Below are positions 10,456 to 22,300 of a stretch of DNA of 64,000 nucleotides, piece after piece. The notes below the pieces were generated by a model that saw nothing but the letters and a program-made list of their open reading frames with translations, did not search any database and was not told the DNA's origin. Positions within the stretch are counted from its first letter, which is position 1. The number at the start of each line of letters is the position of its first letter. Position numbers and translations under genes: made by a program. This DNA is from Udeniomyces pyricola (taxonomy: Eukaryota; Basidiomycota; Tremellomycetes; Cystofilobasidiales; Mrakiaceae), in the NCBI GenBank assembly GCA_039545295.1, contig BCIK01000026.1, forward strand, positions 217,632 to 281,631, given 5' to 3'.

Positions 10456-13127
10456 ATGGAATCCTCCCCTATGTCCCCTCGCCTTCCACTCGAAAATCGT
10501 CTGGAACCGTTCTGGTTGACTGAACCTGACGAGAGCCTTCAGGCGCTGCAATCGACGACTGAACTTCCTGCATCCGCGGACGTCGTCATAGTCGGATCTG
10601 GATTGAGCGGCGTCATGGCTGCGTGAGTAATCCATAGTTTGTTTTTAACAGGAGTATTGGAGTTGCCATAGGTCTGCTTTGTAGACCGGCCAATAGCTGC
10701 ATCGTCATCGTAAGCCGGACAGTTAAAACCCGAACTAACGATTACGTTATAATATGGCGTTGAATGTGCGGTCACGCGGTGGGTATGTACATCGACAGGT
10801 ACAACCTCACGCAAAAACTCACACAAAGTGGAAGGATTGGCACCAAGATTGTCATACTCGAGGCGAGGGACTTTTGCTCCGGTGCTACGGCAAGGAACGG
10901 TGCGTGTGTGATTGAAGAACTAAATGGCAGACCCGATCAATCACATATGTGAAAGAAGGAAGGGGGGGGGGATTATGATGCTCCTGCTCCAACCCAACCC
11001 CCACCGACATCATCATCATCATATACTGAATCCCGCCTTATCCCGACACACTGACACGCTACAACAGGCGGTCACTGCAAGCCTACGACTTACTATGGCT
11101 TCAATTCGGCATGCGCTGCCTATGGTCCGACCATCGCCAACTCGCTCTTGACCTTCGAAGAATCTCATCTTTCCATATACGCTCACCTCGCCTCCCTACT
11201 CCCCTCCACATCCGCGGCGACTAATTGCGATTTTTACTCGACGCACGCCATCGACGTTTTCTTTGATGCCGAAGAGGCACGGGTCGCGAAAGAGAACTTT
11301 GAAGAGAGGAAGAGGTTGTTTGGGGATGATATGGAGAGGTATGGGGTCAGGGAGATCGAGGGTGGACCGACAGAGCTGGAGAGGATCAGTGGATGTAAAG
11401 GAGGGATCTGGGGATGTACATACCCCGCGGGATCACTTTGGCCTTACAAGTTGGCTTGTGGACGTGAGTGGTCTTGCCTTGTCATATTGAGAAGTATCCA
11501 GAGGTTATATAGCGTTGATCCCGGAAGAGTTACGAGTTGAGATGAGAGCTAACGCATTCACTCTCGCTTACCGTTCCCCTGTATCCCTGGATCATCACCG
11601 TATACGATGTGAATCAAAAGTCGCTCACATCTCTCTCAACACTGGCTTCCTCGACATCCATACTCACACGCCTGTGCTGTCCATTGAGTCCTCCCAACCC
11701 TGCCAGTCAGCAGCTTCCGATGATTCAACTCCCGATCGTTTGCCTTCATGGACCATATCCACTTCCCGAGGTATCATCACAACTCCCAACGTAATCATCG
11801 CTTCCAACGCCTACACTTCTGGTATCCTCCCCGAGTTCCGTGACAAGATTGTTCCTGTTCGGGGGACCGCTTGTAGCATCATTCCGCCTGCTTCGCATTT
11901 TCCTCGGTCCATGAAGCCACCTAGCGATTCATCAACCTCTGATGTTGAAACCCCGTCCGCTCCTGCTTCAGCTACTCACGATGAGAGTATGACTGCGGGT
12001 TCCCCGATCCGATCGACGTATGGTCTGAGGTTCGGTCCTGGCGAGTCAGACTACCTCATCGCGCGTCAGAAACCCGAATCAGACGGGACCCCTGGGAGGA
12101 TCATCTTGGGAGGCGCCAAAGGTTGCTTTCAACATCAAGAGAAAGAATGGTATGATTCCGTTCGCGACGATCAAGAAATGCCAGGGGTGAGGTCGTACTT
12201 TGAGGGGTATATGCAGAGAATCTTTCAAGGGTGGGAAGGTGGCGGGGAGTGTGTGGATAAAGTCTGGTCGGGAGGTACGTCACTTGTGTTGATATATAGT
12301 ATTCCTCTCTCCGTTCCTCTCCTTGGCATACATTTACACTTGAAACGTTTTCGGTTCATCGGGAGAGAATCATGGCTGATTGACTGACTAGTTTACAAAC
12401 GCTCCTTCATCGTTTTCCCCTCCTTGTTTTCAATGTGACCCGACCCCTTATCCCGTGGCGTCCCTGTCCCCCCCCCTCCCCCTTCTTCTTGTTTTCCGGT
12501 CTGAATTGCAGTCCTTGGGTATTCGTCAGATCTCTTGCCTTACATCGGTGAACATCCCGAGCGTAAAGGCATCTTCCTTCTCGCTGGATTCACAGGACAC
12601 GGTCAGTCTGCTGAACTCTCCTGTGACACGGACTGCGTCTTGTGCATGTTATCGAAATTGTGTCGTCTCAGAGAAACAAGCCGTTGACCAAGACACAAAC
12701 GTTCTGACGGTCATGATTCTTTCCGTTGTTGGTTCAAATTCCCGGTCATGGATGATTTTGTTATGACTTCCTCTTCATATGTGCCTGGCGTCTCATAGGC
12801 ATGCCTCGAATACCCGGATGTGCTGAGGCCATCTCGAATCTTGTCTCTACGCGACTCGCCTACCCGACGGTAGCTTCCCCCGAAAACATCACTGCCCTAG
12901 CCCAATTCGAAGCGACGATTCCGAAGCCGTACCATATGACGGCGGACCGACTTGGGAGCGATGTGAATCTGATCAGGGGGTTGATGGGAAGACCAATAGA
13001 GGGGACAGAAGAAATGGTTGGTCGAATGGATAGGATGAGGTTGGATAGAGGAGTGGATGTGGTGGATGCGGCGGAGATGGGGACGAAAGAGGATGAGAGG
13101 GTGTTGACCACTGAGGTGGTTAGTTGA
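10456..13127 (+). CDS. FAD-dependent oxidoreductase (DAO family)
   Basis: Member of the DAO superfamily of amine/amino-acid oxidases and dehydrogenases; many members transfer electrons to oxygen and release hydrogen peroxide. Exons: 10456-10622, 10799-10899, 11068-11463, 11513-12274, 12512-12601, 12799-13127 (614 aa). The dinucleotide-binding motif VVIVGSGLSGVMAA (residues 43-56) is split by the first intron. It is followed by ILEARDFCSGATARNGGHCKPT, the usual FAD-binding stretch. A C-terminal segment DLLPYIGEHPE..GIFLLAGFTGHGMPR matches the second FAD contact typical of DAO proteins. No signal peptide is visible. The peroxiredoxin gene begins 337 bases downstream on the same strand, and the HAD hydrolase is divergent. 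The substrate cannot be read from the sequence. Confidence 0.9.
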
Positions 13128-13464
13128 TGTCGATGATTGGGATGCTTGTAATGGAGGGGGATAAGCTGGTATGATGGGCGTGAATCTGATCTAGAAAAAG
13201 AAGAGAGAGAGAGAGAAAAAAAAAAGAAAACACAAAAATATAAAAACAGACGCGACGCGCACGGCCGAAGGCGGCGGTTACTAGTTACGTCTTTCATGTG
13301 ATTTCGTGAGGGCGATAGGAAGGATGTCCGATACCAACGGACGAATCGGATGTGCTGTCTCGAAAAGAGTGGCCTCTCCCAGCCCACCCACCACATCATC
13401 CCCCATCCACCACCCTCATCTCCCCCTTCCCTTCCCCCTCACCCCCTCACCCATACACATCATC
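13128..13464. promoter_or_regulatory. Intergenic region between DAO-type gene and peroxiredoxin
   Basis: It holds the 3' end of the oxidoreductase gene, with an A/G-rich run at 13195-13245, then a C/T-rich leader (13378-13455) right before the peroxiredoxin start. Such pyrimidine-rich leaders are common before strongly expressed fungal genes. Confidence 0.4.
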
Positions 13465-15091
13465 ATGTCCAAGGCTCTCGTTCAGCGACCCGCCCCTAAC
13501 TTCGAGGGTGTTGCCGTCAAGGATGGCTCGTTCGAGGAGATCAAGCTCGCCGACTACCAGGGAAAGTGGTCAGTCGCCTCTTTCATGACACCTATCCCCC
13601 CTTCGTATCGCTACCGTCTTGCACCCATGACTGTCATGGTCCTCTTCCAATTCCAAAAGCCCTTAGATCTCGTCCTCTGCTATCATCTCTTTCGCTAGGG
13701 GACGTTGCTGCTGTTCAACGTCTCATCAGGACGAAGAGCTACATCGTGCCTATCGCGAGAGATTCCACCTTCCTGTTCCGTTCTCTTTTCTAACGAATCA
13801 ACGCGCTTCTTCGTTCTTCTCCTGCTTTCCTGTGCCTCTCATTCCTTCGTTGTGCCTCGACCTCATCCCATAACACCTCTAGGCTCGTTCTCTTCTTCTA
13901 CCCCATGGACTTCACCTTTGTCTGCCCGACCGAGATTCTCGCCTTCAACGCTGCGCTCGACAAGTTCGCCGCGCTCAACACGGAGATCCTCGGTGGTGAG
14001 CAGCTCATTTCGTTCGACTGATGTCGTGATTGCGTCGCTTACGTGCGTACTCTGTGCGTCCGGATGATCGGTGAGACTAATGCCCAAGTTCGATGATTTG
14101 GATTGCTTATTTAGTCTCGACCGACTCTGAGTTCTCTCACCTTGCTTGGTCCAACGTACGTTGCTCTCTTGCGATTCCAGCTCTCCCGTTGCACGCACAC
14201 ACATGTCCCCCTTTCTCCTCGCCTTTGATGCTCACGAGTATTGGTCTGCGTTGCCTTTGTTGCCTTTATTTCCTGCTGCCAATAGCTCCCCCGATCCGAG
14301 GGTGGTCTCGGTCCCGACCTCAAGCTCACCCTCCTCGCTGACAAGAACCACAAGGTTTCTCGAGACTACGGAGTCCTCCTTGAGGTATATCCCTTTTCCC
14401 CGCATCAATCAGCCATCTCAACCGTTCGCTAATACAGAATTTTCTTTTTTTTGGCTGATCTGTTCGATCAATGCGTAGGACGAGGGAATTGCTCTCCGAG
14501 GTCTTTTCCTCATCGACCCCAAGGGTACCCTCAGGCAGATCACCATCAACGACCTTCCTGTCGGTCGATCCGTCGAGGAGACCATCCGACTCGTCAAGGC
14601 CTTCCAGGTACGTTGATCATTAGCATCTCATGCGCTCTGTCCTCTTTGGTCATTACGAATGGGAAATTGAAATGAACGCTTTGCTAATACGTCGATGAAT
14701 TCGATTTGTCGTCTAGTTCACTGATGAGCACGGAGAGGTCTGCCCTGTACGTTGTCCAATCTTGACCCTTTCTGGGAATCATCGACCCAATCAACGATCT
14801 CTTTGCCTAAATCGTGCCATTTTTCTTCCTTTTTCTCTTTCCAGGCCAACTGGGACCCCGAGTCCAACTCGAGCACCATCAAGGCTGATCCCAAGAAGAG
14901 CGTACGTTTAGCTAGCTTCTTTTTGTGTCTTTTCGCCTTGGCTTCGCGTTTTTACCTCTTTGATCTCATCGCTTATGCAACCCTTCTCCTTTTTGTGTCT
15001 TGATCATCCCTCGATATCCCGATTTCGTACCCGTGTGTCTGTATCGTACCCATGTGTTCTCTAGCTCGAGTACTTCTCTGCCCAAAAGTAA
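13465..15091 (+). CDS. TSA1: Typical 2-Cys peroxiredoxin (thioredoxin peroxidase)
   Basis: Reduces hydrogen peroxide and organic peroxides with electrons from thioredoxin. Exons: 13465-13568, 13883-13995, 14115-14155, 14286-14384, 14479-14607, 14717-14746, 14845-14901, 15065-15091 (199 aa, the usual family length). The peroxidatic Cys is C49 in FTFVCPTE and the resolving Cys is C171 in GEVCPANW, matching the usual spacing. The GGLG loop (EGGLGPD) and a C-terminal YF (EYFSAQK) are present; that pair is linked in the family to sensitivity to over-oxidation. There is no presequence, so it is probably cytosolic. The gene is split by seven introns, including a 30-base exon that carries the resolving Cys. 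Its place just after a DAO-type oxidase is suggestive but may be chance. Confidence 0.96.
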
Positions 15092-16676
15092 GGCTGCTGC
15101 TCGGCTTCGTCGTATCCATAACAGCCTTTTGGCCAAAAACCCTTCTCTACCCTTTTCATTTTCCCTTGGTTGCTTGTAGCTAGTCATGCCATCTGTGTCC
15201 TTCCTTCTTGCGTCTTCGTTTCCTCGCCCGTTTCTTCCCCTTGGGTCTCGTTGATGGGCACAAACCATGCTTGGTACATTCATCCAAATGGGCTTCTTCT
15301 CTTGTTTTTATTTTTTCGGTCGTCGTTTCAATGCGGCCTCTTTTTCTTGGCTGTTTCTTTCATCACCTTCAGTTATAGATATATATATATCTCGTCCTAG
15401 TTAGATCTTTCCCATCCATCCCTAGACGCCTCTTCTATCTTCTCTTCTCTTTTTTTTTTTTTTTGGTCCCATAGTTATCTTTGTTTTCGACGGAATACCT
15501 ATGGTTCATTTTTTTTCTTCTCTCTATCGTCTCGTCTGGTTCTTCTTGATGAGGATTAGTTTGACAACAAGGATGATTACTGACTGACTAACTCGGTTTG
15601 ATCCCCCTCTCCCCTGCTCTCTCTCTACCCCCCCCCCCTCCCTCCTTTCCCCCTTTGTTTTTCACTTCGACTACCCTTCCCCTTCCCCCCTCCCTCTTCT
15701 CTCATTTCCTCCCATACCGACACCTAAAACCAAACTAACTCTTAATCAATCTCGGAAATAAATCGATTCAAATTGACCCCTCTCTTCTCCTCCTCCTTCT
15801 CCACCTGCACATCTGACGACTCCATCAAGTACCACTGCCGTCGCTGACGTCGCTGTGCGGTCGACGACGACCAAACGGTCTATCGACCATGATGGTGATG
15901 AGAGCAGTGGGTCAAAGGCTTGTGTAGGAGGAGAGGAGGAGGGAGGCGATGAACAGGGGATGAGGAAGAAAGGGAGGTTTGAATGAATGATTGAATGAAT
16001 GAATGAACGAATGAATGAATGATCATCGTAGGGAGAAGTCAAGGTCGAGATGAAAAGGTCTGGGTTGGGTTGTTGATTGGTGTATACTATAGTCAAGAGG
16101 GATGATACGGAATGCATTATAGATATATAGGTCGGTTATAAACCAAGATCAAAAAAAGATCATGATCAAAAAGAAACAAGATTGACTCGAACCAAGTTAG
16201 CTGAGCATAGGCTCATGGCACGGTTGATATATATTCATACAAACATGGATGATACTTTTTGTATGCATTGTGGTTCGATATGGGCTATAGATGCGTGACG
16301 TGTGAAGCTCCATTTATATTGAATATTGCTTGGCATGAACATTTATCTTTTTCTTCCGTCTTACTGGGTCGTCATGGTGGCGTATATCCACTCAGATACG
16401 TCGTCCTTACTCACTTCCTGTAGCGCGTCGTCCTCGACGTCACTCATTCGTATCTCACTTCAGATCAGTGCCGTTGCGGATCAAACCCAGAATGACTAAA
16501 AACCCGAAAATTTTGGAAAAAAAAAAGAAGAACAAAACCGAAAGAGAAAGAAGAAAGAAGAAAGAGGCAAAAAAAAAAAGAAGGGGGTTCAAGTTTTACA
16601 GATTCATATCTATATTTGTAGTTAATATTTGTTCGAATCTAGCCTGACGAGCTTTTTCTTGGTTGTCTTTTGCCTT
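15092..16676. other. Convergent intergenic region, no gene seen
   Basis: Lies between the 3' ends of the peroxiredoxin and the FAS1 gene. Bases 15400-15730 are T/C-rich. A GAAT repeat runs from 15981 to 16022, and 16500-16590 is A-rich. Open frames here are short and low-complexity. Confidence 0.45.
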
Positions 16677-18562
16677 CTAGAGCTCGATTCTTCTGGAAAG
16701 GGTCGATGTCGATGTTGAGACGTTGGTGTTCGTGTTGTCGAGGAGAGAGCGGTCGATCAACTTTTGAGGAAGAAGAACCCGAGTATCGAAAGGTTTCGGG
16801 TGCATGTGTGATAGAGCAAGGAAATGGATTGAAGATGAGTGAGAAGCGAGAAGCGTTAGGCAATAGATCGATTTTTCAAATTGTCTTCGTCAAGGGGCTA
16901 TTCATTCTTCTTGATTCCGCTCAAGGAGCAAAGAAAACAAAAGAAAGAAAGAAAAAAAAAAGAAGGGGATGAAGGAATGGGTTTTCGAACCTGAATCAAC
17001 CCTCCATTTGTCAAGACGTCCTGTCCCACCACACTCGCATTGACCTTGACTTGCCTCGTCGATTCATCGACGAGGGTGACGAATTGGTTCGAGACTTGGA
17101 GCACCGACTGAGCGGCGGTGGTGATGTTCTGGACGGTGTTGGTGAGGAGGACGCGGGTGGAAGGAATGAGGTGGGCAGAGAGGAACGTTTGGATGGAGGA
17201 TGCAGAAGAGGTGGAAGTCAAGGGAAGAGTAGGAGGGAGGAAGAGGGTAAAGTCTGGAAGAAACAGAAAGAAGATCAGAAGAAAGGGTGTAGGGAAAGGG
17301 GTGGGGTGGGTAAAAAGACGGACGATGAGCTCGTTAAACATACAATACATAAAAACGAGAGGCATTTGCCAGGAAACTGACTTCGTTGCGTCAACAAATC
17401 TTCCCACTCCGGCACTTTCTCCACCAAGCTTTCCCACAACGCGGCTGTAGAAACGTTGAGGGCCGCTAGGGTTGCGTTGAGTGACGTCGGGAGGGTCGGC
17501 CAAAAGTCAACGAGTTGCACCGTCGTGTACATGGGGATCGGGGAATCGGGAATGGAGATGTTGCCGGATGTGTCTGATGGAGGAAGAGATGGGATCGAGA
17601 AAAAGCGAGTCAAGGTTGTCAATGGAAGGATTCCTGCTGCAAGTGAGGTTAGAAAAAAGGGAGGAGGAAAAGGGAGGACAGGAAACCCTACTTTCTCCGG
17701 CCCAGACACTTCCATTGTATACTGTTGCGTTGACATCCAGAAGAGCTGCATCGGCAGCCGCGGCTTCAAGTACGGGATCCCGACGGAAGGCAAGTTGAAG
17801 GGGCCAATCGCCTGCCGGACTCGTCTTGGCGGTGTCTAGGAGAAGCGTTTCGCCTGCTGGTGGAAGATCGAGGGTCGAAAGAGGAGCGTTGACGACTGCG
17901 AGAAGAATAATATGTACAGTTTCGTTTTTCGTCAACGAGGTGATCAAGAAGACGTCGTCCACAAGGGGGAGGGGGACGAGTTCATGCTGCTCGGATTCAG
18001 ACCGATATTGACTTACAAAGGTACTCAAACACATCGTTCCACCTCGCGATCCATTCTTCCCCCATGACCGTCGTCGGACTACTCGCATTCCCACCAGGGT
18101 ACGAGGTGATGAAACTCTCGAAAGCACCGTTACTAGGGCAGACGATGGTGTAGGCGTCGATGCTGCCGTTGACTTTGTTGGCCTCTTTGATGGCGCTGTA
18201 GGAATGGAAGAGAGGGTTGAGCGTGTCGGTTGCGAGTTGACCCCAGAAAGTGAAGGCGGAGGACTCGGTTGGAGAGACGTTGACGAGGGATTGAAACAGG
18301 CGATATCCATCTGCCGGCATGCACGAGAAAGACAAAAGGAGCGGGGAGGGTTGTTAGCCGAGGGGGAAAATTCAAGGTTGAGCGTGAGCTCGTCTTGGTG
18401 ATGAGAATGCCAGTCGTGTTGGAGAGAACGGGGAAGATGGCATGTACATTTCTGGTAGGTGAGTGACCAGGCTGCCGTTGGACTCGGAAGTACGAGGGCC
18501 AGGAATAAGGCTGCGCTAGAGGCCGTGGAGGTCGAGATGCGAGTAGTAGGAGAGAGTCGCAT
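16677..18562 (-). CDS. Secreted fasciclin (FAS1) domain protein
   Basis: Minus-strand exons: 18448-18562, 18017-18310, 17692-17895, 17382-17573, 16991-17253, 16677-16760 (383 aa). The N-terminus MRLSPTTR..AALFLALVLPSPTAAWS is a signal peptide. Two FAS1 repeats follow, roughly residues 42-210 and 225-362. The second has the typical pattern FTLFLPP, FLSAHLIP, VKVNASVVGQDVLTNGGLIQ and LIDRSLL. About a dozen Asn-X-Ser/Thr sites point to heavy N-glycosylation. The protein ends soon after the second repeat, with no clear GPI or membrane anchor, so it is probably secreted or wall-associated. FAS1 proteins mediate adhesion; no partner can be named. The start at 18562 is the first ATG before the signal peptide. 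It diverges from the ferric reductase. Confidence 0.85.
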
Positions 18563-19383
18563 GATGGCCGCCGTGTTGAGGTGCAAGGAAGGAAAGCTGA
18601 GGATGAGGAGTTATGTGGATGATGTGGATATGCACTCGATAGTTGAGCGGCAAAAAAAAAAAAGAAACTGCTTTCATGGGAGCCGTTGGACCGAAGCAGG
18701 AAGAAATTGTCCATCCGAGGGGCGCAGCAGATGTACTCATTTGTCGACCGAGCGCGTTCATGGAGAGCATCAATTAGGTGAGGGTGAATTAAAACAGCGC
18801 GAAGCCACCGGTCATCAGCCTATCAGATTGCACCAGCTACGCGCCTGTCCTGTCGCTCCCCCATCATTGGCTCGCTTTAATCCTCCTTTGGCCGGTAACC
18901 CCGAGCATCCGCTCCTGCCCCGGCCACCGTCAACCGTTCCCCCGCGTGTCCTCTTGTTCCATCTACACAACTCGAGGGGCCAGACCTTCTACCACGCCGC
19001 CCTGCGTCCGGCGATCGCCATCATTCATTCGCTCTTCAACTCATCGCACTGGTCTTGGCGCGCGCTCGACGACAGGATTCCTCGGATGCGTTGAGCCAAA
19101 TATAGATACTCGTTGTCTGATTGGCGGATTGATAACCCGAAGCCTCACCGGGTACTCGCTTGCCACACAATTTTTTTAGTTTCTTGACGCGCGGAAAGCG
19201 CGGGTGGGCTGGATCCGACGACGACTGCAGCCGAAAGTGGAGCACCCTTCTGCAAATTGCACGACGAAATCCTGACAGCACTTATTTAATTGGCCGTGCA
19301 AAGGAGTGTATCCCTTAAGACGATTCGCTTCCCCCCCTCCTCCCCCCTGCAACGTCGACCATCTCCGTCATACGCCTAGCCCT
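18563..19383. promoter_or_regulatory. Divergent promoter of the FAS1 and ferric reductase genes
   Basis: This is the only DNA between the two start codons. It includes a CCAAT-type site on the minus strand (ATTGGCGG, about 19120), a TGATAA/GATA-type site just after it (about 19130) and AT-rich ATTTAATTGG near 19285. GATA factors control iron genes in many fungi, so the site is worth noting, but a single site proves little. Confidence 0.35.
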
Positions 19384-22300
19384 ATGGGAAACGCATACGA
19401 CCATCAATATACCGTCCAGGAGGCACTCGACACGCCCTATGGCGTTTGGGTGGGACTGCCTGGTGCTGCCGTTAGTCTCTCTGATCTACCGTCGATGGCG
19501 ATCAACGTCTTTCACGAACACATCGAAGCTGATTCGCTCAGTTGGACTTATGGGCTCCTAACAGGACTACAACGGAGATGCATTCGTTCCCGTTTACGCC
19601 CGGTGCTACGTTGGATTCTATTAGTGAGTCGGATGATTAGCGATCGCGAAGTAGGGCGCTAAGCTACGGCGAGGTCGTTCGTCTCGAGACGGCATGGGGC
19701 GTCCACAAGCTGATATATACTACGTTTCCATTGTGCAATGATATGGTCGTCAGCTCGAGTTATTACATCGCCGAAACCTACAAGTAAATCCTCAACTCGT
19801 CCGCAAGCTCACGATCGCAAGCCCCCAAGATGACTGGAAATCGGTGCTAACAGCCTTCCAGACGACAAGAAACGATACTGATAATTTTGTTTTCCTCGCC
19901 TTTTTCCGATACGCTCTTGTCACTGCTTGTAGCTACGTTCTCTGGGGAACTGTCGGCTTCATCATGCTCGCAGGTGCCGCTCTTCGTCTGATGCGGTGGT
20001 ACACCTCGGGTAAACGATTGCCGGGACCCCTCGCTTCTCTTGCCACCTTTTACACGAAGCACCTTGTCTTGTCCTCGACCGTTGGAACGCAGGCATTGGA
20101 GCCCGTCTCGTTTATCGGTGCCAAAGGAAGACTTAGGAAGTGGACGACGTTTCACATTCCGGCCCGACGTAAGTCGTGCTATGTGGCAAGGCAGACGGAT
20201 GGAACAAGACGTATCATGATAGAACGCTGACATTTTTCGATTGGTGCATACGATCTTTTTCTTGAACCTTTGCCTTGCGTCGATAGTTCATGGGCTCATG
20301 ATTTCTATCTTCGTTGCCGCCAATATCATTCTTCTCTTCACGCCTTACGATGTCCCGACGCCAAACTTGCTCTTCCTCGGTTATGGCTACAACTTCGAAG
20401 CGTACCTTCGTCACTTTGCCGACAGAACGGCTATCATGGCGTTTGGCACAACTCCGTTGATTTACTTGTTGGCGTCCCGAAACAAGTGTGTTTGATCTCT
20501 TATTTCTTGTTCTGCTCTTGAGTCTGATCTCTCGTTTTGTATGGTTCGAGCCATGAGGTCCTCGAATGGTCCGACGATATTCATCCTGCGTGTCTTTTCT
20601 GGCCGTTTCCTTTTTCGTCTGTCGTACATCCCACCTGTTGTTTTTCACTGTCTCACCGATCCTCCCGCGCCACACCCTCGTTTTACACTTCAGTCCCATC
20701 TCTTGGTTTACAGGGGCTTCGTACTCGACCCTGATGGTGTATCACCGCTGGGTCGCCCGAATCACGGCGCTTCACGTCATTCTTCACAGTATCGGTCCGT
20801 ATACAATCTATATGGTCCTGCTCAACTACATTCATACATCACTCGTCTCTTGCCTCGTCACAGAATCTCTCTTGGACCATAACCAACTGACGACCATGTG
20901 ACCATTCGTGGTGTCTTCTGCTCTTCCCATTCGTCCGCTCGCAATATATCGGCATCGTAGCTTGGATCATCGGAAATGGTTAGTCGCTGCCGTGCCCACA
21001 TAAGTCCACCACACCCTACTTTCGTGCCTTTCGAAGTGCGATGTAGTATGATAGGGCTGCGAAACATCTCCTACCATCTCGCGCACCTTTTCTCCTCTTC
21101 GGCTGACTGTCTGATCAGGTTGAGATCAAAGTATTCGGTCCGGTCGAACAATCCGTATGGACTCGAGCTGACGCCTTCTGATCCACCGCCTTCTGATCCA
21201 CATGACTGGGCCTGCTTTCTTTGTTTTGTCTTCCTTCTTCTTTTTTCTCCATCCTTTTCCTGACTCAAGCCATCTACTCTACGGAGGAACTCGCCGAAGA
21301 GTTTTCGGAGACTTACTGGCGATGGGGTGTCGTCTCAACGGTAGCTTGTATCTTCCTCGTCGCCATGAGTTTCCGTAGGTTGAGGGAAATCAGCTATGGC
21401 TTCTTCCTCGTCGGTCACATCATCGCCAACATCTTTTACGTTAGTGATTTTCTTCTCCTTACCAAGGTGGACTATGTCCTTATGGGTTCTATCACAGAAG
21501 TTTTAAATCGCTAATTCTCTTCTTTTTTTTTTCTTTGTTCCCTCTGTCGCTATATAGACTGTTGGCGTGAGTCGGCAGCTGTTTCTCGCTCTCGTCTGGA
21601 CGATGATATATGTCGCCGGTGTTGCCATTTATACTGATTGTCTCTGACTTTCCCCCTAATCTGTCCCATAGGCCTACTATCACGTTTATCTCCTCGACCC
21701 CAAATGGAGCTATCTCAACTATATCTACTCCGTCGTCGGGATCTGGGCTATCGAACGTCTCATCCGACTCGTCGGCATGCTCTGGATCAATACCCCTTCT
21801 TACTTTGCTCGATCCTCCTCCTCCTCTCCCACTAAAACTACATCTGGCAGCAACAAGAAGGGAGCTCTCGCAGCGGAGGGTTACTTAGTTGGGACAGGAT
21901 CGTTCATGCGACTTAGGCTGTGTCCGTCGACGGCTTGGCCAAAAGCTTTGGGCTTCGGCGGACCTGGGTCGTATGTCTTCATCTCATCCCCGGACCTATC
22001 GGTCTTTGAATCTCATCCCTTTACGTGAGTGCTTCGTTCCCTTCCTTCATACATATATACATGCATGGGTCTTTCGCGTCGCCATATCGATGGTGAGGCA
22101 TGACGATTTGGAATTGATGCATTCCAACCGCTATATATATATATATCATTATTACTCGACTCTTCCAACTGACGCATACTCCTTTTGATCTGGTCGGAAA
22201 TATGTATAGGATTGCTTGGCCGACAAACATGCCATCTCCATCGGATTCGTCCTCTACCTCCATCTCCGATGCCTCCTCCTCAGACGATACGAAAGAGAAA

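Noticed and set aside
16185..16225. GGTTCGAGTC word on the minus strand resembling a tRNA B-box
   Set aside because: No A-box or acceptor stem at a suitable distance.
20821..20978. Longer reading QYIGIVAWIIGN as a ferric reductase exon
   Set aside because: No AG acceptor precedes it and all three frames have stops just upstream; the 18-base exon fits phase and family motif better.
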